Below, piece after piece: positions 47,160 through 58,101 of a stretch of DNA of 64,000 nt (its first letter is position 1; the number at the start of each line of letters is the position of its first letter). Source of the stretch: Homalodisca vitripennis (Eukaryota > Arthropoda > Insecta > Hemiptera > Cicadellidae). The notes under the pieces are model-generated. The model did not search any database, was not told where the DNA came from, and saw nothing but the letters and a program-made list of their open reading frames with translations. Location: the NCBI RefSeq assembly GCF_021130785.1, contig NW_025777578.1, forward strand, positions 1 through 64,000. The letters are read 5' to 3'. A program made the position numbers and the translations under genes.

Positions 47160-48985
47160 ATAGTTTGTATAAACAATCACATAACAAGAAAAATCGGTTT
47201 AATGTCAGTACTAGTGATGGCGTAAAGAAGCAATGTTGCTAAGAAAAATTGAGGTAAACACGTGAAAAGTACGTACAAAAACTGTTTAATATCCCTGGAA
47301 ACATCAAGGTATAGATAATTTATTGACTGTTTTTTTAGATAATTTTACATATTTTTGTTCAGTATCCATTCACCTCGTAGCATGTAAGAGAAACATCAGC
47401 TAGAATAAGATGCGATGGCCGGTACCAGGACAAGGCCTTACATGGATGAGTTACTTTTATAATTTAGAGATCTAAGTTGTCCTTCATAGTATCTCTTGTT
47501 ACCCAAAGCAAAATACTTCCTAGTTTTAGCAAGTATTAATTACACCAAAAAACAGGTAAAGTTCAAATTTAATGATAATTAAGAATATTCTATTTTATTC
47601 ATTTTTATATGTTTTAATTTTGTGGTTTTCGCTTTTCTTAGAAATTATTTAATCAATTAAATATTTGTGTAAATATAGATAAAACCTTGTCTTTGGCTCT
47701 CTTTAATTCTGACTTTATCCAAAGCGTGCAGAAAAAATCACTTCAGAACTTAGCAATTCCATGTACCAAATCTCAGTAACACTTTGTATTTGCTCATACA
47801 TAGGTATCTGCTAAATATTTCAAAATTTATAAGGAGAAATATTTCATTAATTATATATATTTTACATTTTTCTGGAAATTTCCAGTAGGCTAAATATTCA
47901 CCTTGAGTTTAAAACAGTTTATGCTAGGTGTTTGTGTATAAAACTACTAACAGAATTATGTTTATTTAATATATTTCAAATTTGTTTGAACTGTCATAAC
48001 CATTTTTGAGAGAAATATGGACTGTGATGTTCAAGTGATTCTATTAGTTAATGATTTTAACACCAGATGTCTCTCTTACACTATAAGAAATAAGATGTAG
48101 TCAATTAAAGTGATAAAGTAATATAAATAACATACTAGATTGCAATGTCACTTTCAAAATTCTACTTTCTACATCTTAGAATGAGTCGTTGTGGTGAAAA
48201 TGCCTCAGCTGAAAATGAAAGAGCACTCTGCAGAATTAAACCATTACCAAAGTGATTTTAGTCAACATCTTGGTTACAATTAGAGTTAAATAACAGCAGT
48301 ATTAAATCTCCAGAACTCGCCAGAGAATTAAACTTTCTTTTCTTTAGGTACTCTAAGTCAGCATTTAAGGTCGATAATCTTTAGGCAATTTTAGGTGTAC
48401 GATTACTTGAATTTAATAACTTGTACATGCAACGAGTAAAGGTGTCATTTAGATTTGAAAATCTGAAATTAAAATTTGTTCTTGCAAATTAAAGGTTATG
48501 AACGGTTTCGAGTACTGTACTGTTCTATTTCGGGGAATGAATTAGTTCAAATGTAAATTGGATTGAGCATGTATTTATAGAAAGAGACTGTTCTCATATT
48601 ACTATTTAAAACAAGAACATTCCTCAGTTTAAAAATGCTCAGAGACCCTCCAGTCATTAAACATGTATTATTTTAAAATGACTTTATTTACAAGGAGGTT
48701 GGATTACGCCACACCAGGTGTCACAAAAAGCTTAACTGAAATTCCATGCACTATTTAAAGTCTACAGCTCATTTTATTGTGTAGATGTCTGGAAGACAGT
48801 TTTACATCCTCCAGAAGATCCAAGAAGAAACTGTTCAGCCTACTGAGTAAAAGGCTTCAGTAACGCTCAGACAAATTCCCTCGATGGAAATGCACCACCA
48901 TAGAACTGGTTCTTCTCTACGGAAAACGATTGATAAAAGATTTTATTCTTAATTCTACAGATGATCCGTTTCGAGATAACAACCG
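47160..48985 (+). repeat. Composite repeat, H-T-M-B modules (most complete unit)
   Basis: Head: TTTAATATCCCTGGAAACAT, GATGCGATGGCCGGTACCAG and GACAAGGCCTTACATGGATG. T: ATCTCTTGTTACCCAAAGCA. M: TTTTTCTGGAAATTTCCAGT. B: AAATATGGACTGTGATGTTC, TTAACACCAGATGTCTCTCT, GAGTCGTTGTGGTGAAAATG, GCACTCTGCAGAATTAAACC, ACCCTCCAGTCATTAAACAT, a degenerate E-box (CCAGGTGTCACAAAAAGC at 48715-48732), and CACCACCATAGAACTGGTTC near 48895. This copy shows that all these modules belong to one unit. Confidence 0.82.
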
Positions 48986-49023
48986 GATACATACAACTGT
49001 TCCCATTGTGTTAGGTTTTACAC

Positions 49024-49515
49024 ATGGGTTTAAATAAAAACAGTTACGTTCAGTTAGTAACGTTACCAGTTACTACTAATAAAAATTGCGCTAAAATAGT
49101 ATATGTGGAATCGGGAGTCAATGTCTGTCAGAAGAGATCAAAAGAGTATACAGAAATAGAGCATTTTTCAAAGCTGATTTCGAGTTATAAATGGTCAATA
49201 GTAGTTAAGAGTCAAATGTTCATTGCAGCGAATGTTGAATTAAATAGCAATTCAATAAACTATACTAAAACTGAGATTTTCTTACAACATTCCCCTCAAA
49301 CAGCAATGTATTTGTTCTTTCCCATTCATTCATCACCAAATACTCCCACTTCAATCCGGTACCATTCTAATGATCATAATGTCTTCACATTTTATATTCA
49401 AATCTCGTCTAAAGTATGTGATAAATGTGAAAATAAGCAGCGGTTCAAACAAGTTGTATATATTTTGAGCGTTTGGAAATTTTGTATACCAAATTTATAT
49501 CTGCTGATCAGATAA
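49024..49515 (+). other. 163-codon open frame of unknown nature
   Basis: This is one of the longest uninterrupted plus-strand frames outside transposons. I see no signal peptide, membrane segment or known motif; there is a C-x-x-C pair (KVCDKCENK) near residue 135. Its 3' third overlaps module E, which has no such frame in the inverted copy at 2160-2480, and it starts right at the end of a body module. Chance openness is the likeliest explanation. Confidence 0.2.
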
Positions 49516-49720
49516 ACTCAAGCCTGCGAGAGCAAACTTTAATAAATCGTGGACCTGTTTCATGCAGTGCGGTCGTTCTGCCAGCCTCAGTACGAGCCTA
49601 TTGGTCAATGCACATTTTTACATACATTATAAATATGTTTTCAAATATCTAGAGGCTCGGGAGAATCAACAGTTGCTAACTTTTGAAAACATGCCTGCAC
49701 GGCTCTCTGAACTTTAAATT
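49400..49720 (+). repeat. Composite repeat, module E (plus copy)
   Basis: AGCCTGCGAGAGC, TATTGGTCAATGCACATTTT, AATATCTAGAGGCTCGGGAG and GAAAACATGCCTGCAC match the reverse complement of 2160-2480. It lies after body module B, which places E in the unit order H-T-M-B-E. Confidence 0.72.
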
Positions 49721-50981
49721 TACTTGGAATGAATGTTTTTACAATTTTAACATTAAAAAGTCGTGTGTTCGGGCAGGTACTCCTCAAAACCAGTCCGTTA
49801 GTAGAGTAGTATTTGGCTAAGGACCTCTACACATGAACGCCTGGAACTCGTGATCAGCCAGTCCCAGAGGGAGGAAAAAGCTGGGAGCTCTCAGAGTCTA
49901 GAAACTCCCCTAAAACTGGAAACTGACCGGGGCCAGAAGCACTCATATTTCGAGTGTTTACATTATTTAAGAGTTAGATTAATGTAAATTCTAGAGGATT
50001 TTAAGAAACGAGGAAGTATAGTGAATTAAGTTTTCTAATGTACGCGTCTTTTTAACTGCAAAGAAAATCTGCCTCAATCTTGTGAAGAAGTATCCGGTAT
50101 TTGGTAGGTATATGAGCTGTGACAATACTTGAGTGACCACAAGAAATATGTTAGTAGGGCAGAAATACGTATAAGTAAACCTTTTTGAGTGGTATAAAAC
50201 CTTGTACATTCTTTCTGATTGTGTTAGCAATCAGCGAATTTAAGTATGTATCAAACATGTCTTATTAATTTTAAAATGATCTACCTTATCCTCTCACAGT
50301 AAACTAACGTATCCCACAGGATTGACCACTGGCCTATGAGAAGATCTTATTATACATGACAAGGAGGAGAATAAAAAAATACAAGGGCGGTGTATATTGA
50401 ATAGGTGCGGTCACACTCAGATTTTGAACGTACAGTACTGTAACTCTATCTCAGTTCCAAAGTCTAAAATCGTATACCGTGCGGCGATTACCTCTATCAG
50501 TGCTCCTCATTATATTTTTATTTTTTAATTATAACAGTGACGCTCAATGCAAATTTTGTCTGTAAGCCAGTTCGTTTTCTAGATGTAGGCAGAAATGCAA
50601 ATAGCTGTACAGCCAGTGAGAAATATGTAAATACAGGCAGAAAAACAGAAATTTTAATTAAAAAAGAGTAATTCGGTTAAAGCAGTTTAACCAGTACGAA
50701 ATGAACAGTTTCATCTCCGTAAGAAAAACCATCGGGAAATAGTTATACTGTACGTATAATTTTATAATTTTACACAGATATATCACGCCATGCACTAGTG
50801 CTTAAAATTGGAAAACGGAAGGACCTCTTGTAATATTGTCATTACAGCACATTGTAAGTCAAAAGTAATAAGTGGTTCATTGCTTTTAATATACGGTATG
50901 TAGAGAATATTGAAAAAAATCAAATATAATTCTATATTTATATCTTATGGTCATGAGTTATAGATGTGAGAGAAAATCTAT
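49721..50981. other. Unassigned sequence between module E and the tandem array
   Basis: A GC-richer patch at 49780-49960 and AT-rich sequence after it. The minus 79-codon frame at 49991-50230 has no motif. No recognisable element. Confidence 0.35.
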
Positions 50982-51960
50982 GTGCAATATCCGTAGTTAA
51001 GAGCCGAGGTATGGGAGACAATAGGAAAGTGTGAAGCCTCTGCAGGATCCGTTAGAAAAGTAGGTCTTAGCATGTCCAGGAGACGGGCTATTGCAGGCCT
51101 ATGTGGTACATTGGTCGGTAAAATGGTAAAAATCTGGGTATAGGCTTTATGTCTGACTAGGAGTGGAAAGTGTGGGGCCTCAGCAGGGTGCAGATGAGGG
51201 CCGAAGACGCTTGGGTACACGAGAGAGGTGGGAGGCTGTAGGCGTATACACGCGTAAAGGTCGGGGATTTAGAAATCGTAGTATGTGCAATATCCGTGGT
51301 TAAGAGCCGAGGTATGAGAGGTAATAGGATAGTGTGAGGTTTCTGTAACGACCATTAGAAATACAGGTGTAGGTCCAGGAGACGGGCGATTGCAGGCCTA
51401 TGTGGTACATTGGACTGTAAAATGGTCAAAATCCGTGTATGAGCGATACGCTCGGGTAGGAGTACTGGAGGCAATCGAAAAGTGTAGGGTTTCGGCAGGG
51501 TACGAGTACACGGTTAAAAGATCATCATTCATCCGATAAAAGATAGGCGATCAGAGTACCGATTTGGGTATAAGTTGGAACCCTGCGAGGGACTGTTCAG
51601 GTGTGGGTCTGTAAGAGACGGGGGTATAGATGGGTGGCTAGGTCCTGGAGTGGAGTGTTAGAAATAACAGTGTGGGTAATATATGTGGTTAAGAGTATTG
51701 GAGGCATTCGAAATGTTTGGGTAGGGGCCGTTAGAAATGTGGATGCGGTTTGTCATACACTCCGGTACTCGAAAAGATGGGTGACGGAATACGTCGTGCA
51801 TTGCCGGTAAAGGTTAGGCGGTCAAAATCCGGGTATGGGCATTACGCCAGGCTCGGAGTGCGGGAGGCAGTAGGACAGTGTCGGACTCCTGTAGGAGCCA
51901 TCAGATACGCGGGTGCGGGTGTTAAGACTCTTAGGTACTCAAAAAGGTGAGTGTCAATAG
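50982..51960 (+). repeat. GC-rich tandem array, about 303-bp higher-order unit of about 150-bp subunits
   Basis: GTGCAATATCCGTAGTTAAG at 50982 recurs as GTGCAATATCCGTGGTTAAG at 51285, with high similarity across the unit (GGAGACGGGC, ATTGCAGGCCTATGTGGTAC, ATTGG, GTAAAATGGT all shared). Inside, an AGTGTGRGG...GCAGG-type line recurs near 51022, 51167, 51330, 51481, 51713 and 51877, roughly every 140-165 bases, with decay to the right. Composition is markedly G-rich on the plus strand compared with the window. The short frames here are not repeated as protein. Confidence 0.8.
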
Positions 51961-52019
51961 GCGTCGACACGGAACCTGTGGACGGGTGGTTAAGCAGTGC
52001 AGAAAGTCAGAGGTGTGTG

Positions 52020-52135
52020 ACAAACAGGAAGTCTAGGTTGAGATAAGTCGTCGGAAAACAGGAAGTCTGTGGTTAGGAAACACCGAAATGTACCTCCCAT
52101 AAGAGACAATCTCCCATTGGCTAGGGGAGGGACCA
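52020..52135. promoter_or_regulatory. Candidate GC-rich promoter-like segment
   Basis: Two ACAGGAAGT ETS-type sites (52024-52032 and 52058-52066) lie in a short direct repeat. An inverted CCAAT box (CCCATTGGCT) follows near 52113. Three GGCGTGGCC/GCATGGCC boxes resembling GC/KLF sites and ATTGG-type boxes lie in the adjoining tandem repeat. Such clusters mark TATA-less promoters in animals. No transcript start can be fixed from sequence. Confidence 0.3.
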
Positions 52136-52139
52136 GGAG

Positions 52140-52400
52140 GTGACAGGGGGTATAGGAGGGGGTGGGTGGGGGCAGGGGCATGGCCTAGCCGCCATTGCTG
52201 CCCTCTCATTGATCCAGAGACGATGGTGGTTGTGGGGAGGGGTGCAGGGGGCGTGGCCTAGCCGCCATTGCTGCCCTCTCATTGATCCAGAGACGATGGT
52301 GGTTGTGGGGAGGGGTGCAGGGGGGCGTGGCCTAGCCGCCATTGCTGCTCTCTCATTGGTCCAGAATAACTCCATAAGAGCCCATGTTAGCGCTCGATCC
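52140..52400 (+). repeat. GC-rich tandem triplicate, 73-74 bp units
   Basis: GGCCTAGCCGCCATTGCTG starts at 52182, 52255 and 52329. Each unit carries CTCTCATTGATCCAGA or CTCTCATTGGTCCAGA and ends in a G-run with GGGGTGCAGGG. The first two units are nearly identical, which points to recent duplication or homogenisation. Open frames on both strands (52121-52486, 52140-52457) exist only because 74-bp GC-rich repeats lack stops. Confidence 0.9.
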
Positions 52401-52419
52401 GCGCGAGGTCTACTAGTGC

Positions 52420-53345
52420 TGAAGAGTCTAATATCTTCTGTACTCGTAAAAGTATAAACACAACTTCGCACATTCAAATAAAGCATAAAATTAACCTTTT
52501 TGATGGAATTAGTCTATTCTACCAAAAATGGATGGCCCGCTAGGTGTCAGTGGAAAAATCTTAAATGTAAAAGTAGATTGATATGCAATTTATTTAAAGT
52601 TCTTAATTATTAGAACGTTATTCTGAAAATTAGACATCGAAATATTTATCTTAAACAAAAAGGCGGCGATCGAAATTTTCAATATTAATCCTATGTGCAA
52701 GTTTTTGAATGGGTTAATTATAAGTAAACCATATCAGATGGAGCTACAAAAATCACATTTGAACTTCTTGAACATTAATTTGAGTGTGAAATGTGGTGGA
52801 AAGATAAGTTAAGACAGATTTCGTCTGTAAAAATTAATTATTTCGTAAAACCTAATTTTTATATTATAAAAAATGTGTTTATGATAGTAAATGTCAAATC
52901 AGAAAATTTGAATGAACATGATTTTTTGTGGCGATTTTTGTTTTATATAAATATTTGTTTATATGCCCATAGTACACCTTGAGAATAAAACGAGTTATTG
53001 TTAGACATTGTGCATGCAACCTCAGCGAGGCCTGTCACGTGACACGTGGTACTGCTTTGTTGTAAAATTATTTCCAAATTTAAAACGGTGCTCAAGTAGG
53101 AACTTATCCGATAGGACACTTGGTAAATATCAGGAAAGTCACTTGGTAGAGAATGCTGATACTCTATCAACTGGCAGAGAGAGATATGTGGTACATTCTC
53201 TTCTTATTGCGATAGGTCCTATATTACATTCTGAAAAGATATTTGTATTATACACGTGTGTTGGAAACGCTTGGTTCACAAATATTAAAATAGTATCGAA
53301 TTCAGACTCCTTAAAATTTATTTATTTATATTACTTTCCTGAATA
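52420..53345 (+). repeat. Composite repeat, module C (copy 2)
   Basis: Matches 30600-31620 in order: AATATCTTCTGTACTCGTAA, CATAAAATTAACCTTTTTGA, AATTTGAGTGTGAAATGTGG, AAGACAGATTTCGTCTGTAA, GTTAGACATTGTGCATGCAA, the inverted E-box core, TGGTACATTCTCTTCTTATT and ACACGTGTGTTGGAAACGCT. It starts immediately downstream of the GC-rich triplicate, whereas copy 1 has no such island upstream. The frames at 52791-52982 and 53008-53355 are not conserved with copy 1. Confidence 0.8.
53024..53050 (-). promoter_or_regulatory. Double E-box in module C
   Basis: CTGTCACGTGACACGTGGTA (53032-53051) has CACGTG at 53036-53041, inside the palindrome GTCACGTGAC, and again at 53043-53048. CTCAGCGAGGC precedes it. 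Its reverse complement is the clearest version of the core seen in the body modules. Confidence 0.4.
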
Positions 53346-53589
53346 TATTATTTAACAAATCGGTTAAATTATGTGTATCAGAGTTAATAGCCTCATATCA
53401 ATAACATAAGCAGTGACAAAGATTCATAAGAAAAGGCATCTCGTACACAAATTATACTACCTTGTAAGAAGCAGTCAAAATTGATTTAGAATCTGGAGTA
53501 AAACATTTTATATAAATGTCACTTATAAAGTCCTAGTTATTACTAGGAATATTTAAGTAAATATTTTTTCAGTAAATAAAATCGTAGGA

Positions 53590-54290
53590 CTTTGGTTTGG
53601 TACGGCAATAAGACGTTATTAAGGTCTAAAAATTTAAAAATTATAATCTACATTTCATGGAAAATATGGAACGTAAATTTTTTATTTTAGTACGTTGGAA
53701 TAAAGCTTTAAGATTCCCAAATCACTTGAATACTGATAATTTTAAAACTCTCTGTTAAAAAAATTTACTGATAATGTTAAATTAATTAATAGATAAAGCT
53801 AAAAAGTCATTAGACGTAACGACAGTTTATTAACCATCGACGTAACAATACAAAAAACTTATTCCCGCTCGACAGAGAAGCCGCTGCACGCAGGGTTGAG
53901 ATTATACGGTTGAGCTGATGTGTGTAATACTTAATGATGGCTCTACCTTCGTATATTTTTACACTGTGGCAAAATTGTACGACTGCAGCAATTAAAAATT
54001 ATTTGAAATTTATTTGAATATTAATATAGTGTGAACTAGAACTAACTGTGCTTTTACAAGAGTACGTAAACATTATATGCATAAGAAAAAAAAGAAAATT
54101 TTTTTACAAATATACATTTTTGTTGCCACTGTTAGCGTAATAGTTAATTAACTACTACAAACGTGTTCCAGGTGAAAATATAGTAAATGTAATACAAATA
54201 TATTAATGATGGTCTAGGAGGTAAGATCCAACTTACACTGTATACACACATAACCCGGTGGTCCTTGAAAAAATTATGGATTTTTCTAAG
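53590..54290 (+). repeat. Composite repeat, module D (copy 2)
   Basis: Shares TTATTAAGGTCTAAAAATTT, CATTAGACGTAACGACAG, TATACGGTTGAGCTGATGTG, GGCTCTACCTTCGTATATTT, CAGCAATTAAAAATTATTT, AACGTGTTCCAGGTG, ATGATGGTCTAGGAGG and CACACATAACCCGG with 45400-46150. Following directly on module C, it fixes the order C-D-H. Confidence 0.8.
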
Positions 54291-55484
54291 AAGAAATTCG
54301 TTGATAGCTTATGTTTGGTATAAGTGTGTGAAAAGGTTAAACATATGACACGATAATGTTTTCTCAGATACATTTTTCTGCCTTGAAACACTTGAACAAA
54401 CCGTCAAAGAAATAGACATGTCACCGTCAGACTGGTAAAGAAATATATTAAATATTCTCATTGTATATAGTTAGCTGTTGCGAATATAACATTTATTGTC
54501 GTGTCTAAGGGTTGATTTTAAATGTGTCAAACTAAAAATAAAATATGTGAAAAAAATTATTTAGTTTTTTTAACAATTTTTATTAGTGACATTTTGATAT
54601 CATAACTAGGGAATAGATGTCCAATTTCTTTATTAGAGGAAATTTCACTATTAATTTAAAACAAATCAGATTGTGTAAGTATACAATACAAATTAGCCCT
54701 CACCTCCTGGGCTATGACCGAATATTTAATTCTTTGAGCCAATGTTATACTACGTCGACATTTACATAAATAATGATTTTGGAAACAAAACTGGATAAAG
54801 TATTTTAAGTTAGACTAATTGTTTAACCTTAAGTTTAACCAGTGACACTGTGATAACGAAGCGCTAGGTTACCGTGACATTTACCAACCTCACTCCGCCA
54901 CCACTTAGTCACGTGATGCGCTTTTACACAAGGCTACTCAGTAATGGTCTAGTGTTAAGGGTGTTACAGCAAATTTTACAGGAATCCTTAACTAGGAGAA
55001 CCTGCTTATCACTTGTAAGATGAAGTAATTAAACCTTTTATAATATATTAATAATAGTTTTATAGTATATATTGTATGACGTAACTAAGATGGAGTAGCT
55101 ATAAAATCAAAATATTAGACCTCCAGCCAGTGAAACGAATGGTGACATGTCAAGAAAAATGCTTCATGGTTATTGGATTGTAAACAAAGTTATAATTGAC
55201 AACCTATAAATATCGTGTGGGTTTTTATAACAATCGAAGAGGGGGATATCTGCGAAAGTTAACTAAATTCTCTGCCTCCATGTTTCTAGAAACCTCCATC
55301 TTTAGCACCATCTTATCACTGGTATAGTAGCATTACCACGAGCATTTAATATTGCATTTGGTAAGTAGGATATACAAGCCTCTGGAACCAACTTATTTAT
55401 GAAGGACTCTAAGATTTTAAAAGGACCAGCTTGTAGGTAAAGCTATGATGTTAAAACTCGCAGGCTCAGAAAGCTCCCACCTAT
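54291..55484. other. Unassigned AT-rich sequence
   Basis: No gene. A GC-richer patch at about 54840-54960 includes the palindrome TCACGTGA (54909-54916). The remainder is featureless. Confidence 0.4.
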
Positions 55485-55815
55485 GAAAGGTAAAACAGGT
55501 GAAAATACCCAACAGTAATGGTTATTAAAATTATAGATTCCCATGGAAACTACAGTGAAAACATACGAGGTATTTCAATTTTGTTAGGTAGTAATTTTGC
55601 TTGTTTTTCAAAACTCGTAGTAAGCCGGAGAACCACCACTAGGAACAGGATGCGATGGCGAGAAGCAGGACCAGGACCAGACCATACATAGATAAGTTTC
55701 TTTTGTTATTATGAAATAACAATCTCCGCTCTTATTATCTATTGCTACCCAAAACAGTTCACATCCTTGTGGTTGGTGCTGTGTATAATAGTCGCGATAT
55801 TATTATACTAATCAC
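55485..55815 (+). repeat. Composite repeat, head module H and T start
   Basis: GGTAAAACAGGTGAAAATAC, GATTCCCATGGAAACTACAG, AACTCGTAGTAAGCCGGAGA, ACCACCACTAGGAACAGGAT, GCGATGGCGAGAAGCAGGAC, CAGGACCAGACCATACATAG. It is the cleanest example of the purine-rich tract. T follows (CTTATTATCTATTGCTACCC, AAACAGTTCACATCC). Confidence 0.8.
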
Positions 55816-56159
55816 AGCACCGACCTCTCCATTAAAATTTAAACAGAAAATTTTTGAACGTTGAATTTGGACTCCATACTTTTGTAAAGATTTTTGTATT
55901 GAAAAATTTAATTTATTTGTCTAATCAGATAGTTGTTAATACACTTGTATTTTGGGCTGTATCCTTCTGTCAAACTTGATTATGGTGGTCTTAATAAGCC
56001 TGGTTTTAAAATAAGTCTTAAAAATAGTTTTATAAAAATCAATACTTGTTACTCATGTCTAAAAGCCACATTTTTTACATTTTACTAATCTAAATACAGA
56101 CAGTTAAAATAAATTAATTTTTAAAACAGTTTAAATTCGATATAAATATCTTTACATGA

Positions 56160-56420
56160 CACTTTAGCAAAGAGGCTTAGTCTACAGGCCTAACTTCTCT
56201 AAAATCGATGTTGAAATTTACACCAGAGATCTCTTTTATTGCACAACAATGGAATAGTTACAGTTTCTCACTCAATGACTCACTGGACTCCATTGTAACT
56301 TTTAAATAATAAACCTTGACGCTTTGACTAAATTTAAATTTTCGTTTCTTGACTATAAAATGTTCTATCGTAAGAAATAATAAAATAGCTGTACTTTCAC
56401 ATCTAAATGACACTAGCTGA
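56160..56420 (+). repeat. Composite repeat, partial B module
   Basis: ATCGATGTTGAAATTTACAC, CAGAGATCTCTTTTATTGCA and the TTTGACTAAATTTAAATTTT region match the first third of B. The later B signatures, including the E-box core, are missing. Confidence 0.6.
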
Positions 56421-57320
56421 AGAAATAGTTACCTGACGTAATCTGCCATTCTGGTACGTAAGTAATTACTGTCTCAGCTTATCAACTATAGGGCCCGTGG
56501 TCGAGTACCGGTACGGGAACGCTGTTTTTGCACGCTGCAAGTCGTCTAGCCTTCAGTAGATTTAACCGTTAGTAATTGAGATATAATAGCAATAAAAGTA
56601 AGTTCAAGAATACAGTAAAGATTAATCTGTTGAAATTTAACTCAAACATTTTCTGGTTCATGAAATATATATGTATGGTTTTCATACCAACTCTTGATGT
56701 ATCCAAATATCTGAGTTTACAAATCCAATAAAGAGTAAACTAGTGTATGTAAAACGCATAGTTTGTTAAAAGGTTGAGTTAGTAAAACTTTTCGGTTCCA
56801 TACCATATGCCAGATATAATTAATACAGCGTTATCATTTAAAAAACTATATTGATTATATATTTTATATAATCTCTAACTTACGGAATGACATTTTATTT
56901 TTAAACAGTCTGAAGGTGAGAGCAGTTATGAGTATGTTATAATATTACAAAAGAAACTTGTACAAACTGTGTGTAGGACACTTTCTTAAGAACCTTGTAG
57001 CTCTGCATGGTACATGATATTTTTGTAAATATTTATATAAATAATTGCGGATTTTACCGTAAAACATTCAGTACTAAACTTTTTATTCCTTAATCCAGCA
57101 TTTATAATGTTTAATATTTTCACTAATTTTACTTTGAATTCCATAAGTACCATCTTATAGCATTGGTTTAGAAATGCCAAAGTCGGTTATTTATGTGATT
57201 ATACCTAATTAAGAGTTTTTCTCAGAATGCGGAGATGGGTATCCTACATATGAATACAAACTTTTCTAGTGATCATTTCATCGAACCAACTTGTTATGGT
57301 AATCTGTAAACTATAGGAAA
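56421..57320. other. Unassigned AT-rich sequence
   Basis: A GC-richer patch at 56480-56560 contains GTGGTCGAGTACCGG, weakly B-box-like, but no tRNA or SINE structure. The minus 64-codon frame at 56986-57180 has no recognisable motif. Confidence 0.35.
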
Positions 57321-57560
57321 ATAATTAAATAAATTAAATTAAAAATTCTTTATTAATACAGGCAAAGTTATGGCCGCATGGCCATTTCTTACAGTTAACC
57401 TTCCATAATTATAATTAATTATGTAATTAATAATACTTTAATTAAATTACATTAATTTACATTGTTTTTTTTTATTATTGTACATTTTGTATTGTTGTGT
57501 AATGTGTTGTTGTATTTAATAATTGTATACCCTTTTTACTTAAACATAACACCTCAGTAC
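57321..57560 (-). mobile_element. LINE 3' end (3' UTR and AT-rich tail)
   Basis: Read on the minus strand, a TTG/ACA-poor 3' UTR runs to TGTAAGAAATGGCCATGCGG, CCATAACTTTGCCTGTATTA and AATAAAGAATTTTTAATTTA, ending in an ATTTAATTTA tail. This is the typical end of an insect non-LTR element with a polyadenylation signal. No coding part is retained. Confidence 0.5.
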
Positions 57561-58101
57561 CTAATTTTAAGTTTTGATTGAGTACATATTATTTATACAG
57601 AGTGAGTTTTATGTCCTAGCATCAAGGGGAATAAAAAAATAAATCCAATAATGCAAACTAGAGGTCTCTACGTTTATTTTAACAGATTTTATGACAAATT
57701 TACCATTGAGTAAACGGGGGCAACTAAACATTTTCAAATACAAACCCCTATAACTTTGTTATTTAAATGTAATGAGTTAGTAGAAAATGCTATTTGTAGG
57801 CCTTGAAACTCAACTCGAAATTATACATCATATCGATAATAATACTAGTTTCTACTGTTTATATTTGAATGTAAATAAAATGGTTATATCATAGGAATCT
57901 CAATATATACGTTATGATTAGTATAATTTTGATATTTTCAGTCAATTGATGGCTAGGCTGCTTATGAAAGTCCACCCAATCAATATATAGACTAATTTTT
58001 ATCCTCTTGTTTTTTTTTTTTAAACAAATAACAGGTTTGAAAATAATTTATTTTATTCTAACATATGAGTTACCACACTTTTTTATCATTTCTTTTTTCA
58101 G
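57561..58101. other. AT-rich sequence ending at a splice acceptor
   Basis: No coding signal until the pyrimidine-rich tract TTTTTTATCATTTCTTTTTT and AG at 58100-58101. It therefore probably includes intron sequence of the gene relic that follows. The first exon is not found. Confidence 0.4.

Noticed and set aside
52121..52486. Opposite-strand frames of 121 and 105 codons in the GC-rich triplicate
   Set aside because: The frames are open because GC-rich 73-74-bp repeats contain few stop codons. The translated repeats do not stay in one frame between units and resemble no protein.
56480..56560. Possible second SINE (GTGGTCGAGTACCGG)
   Set aside because: The B-box match is poor and there is no SINE-like body or tail.
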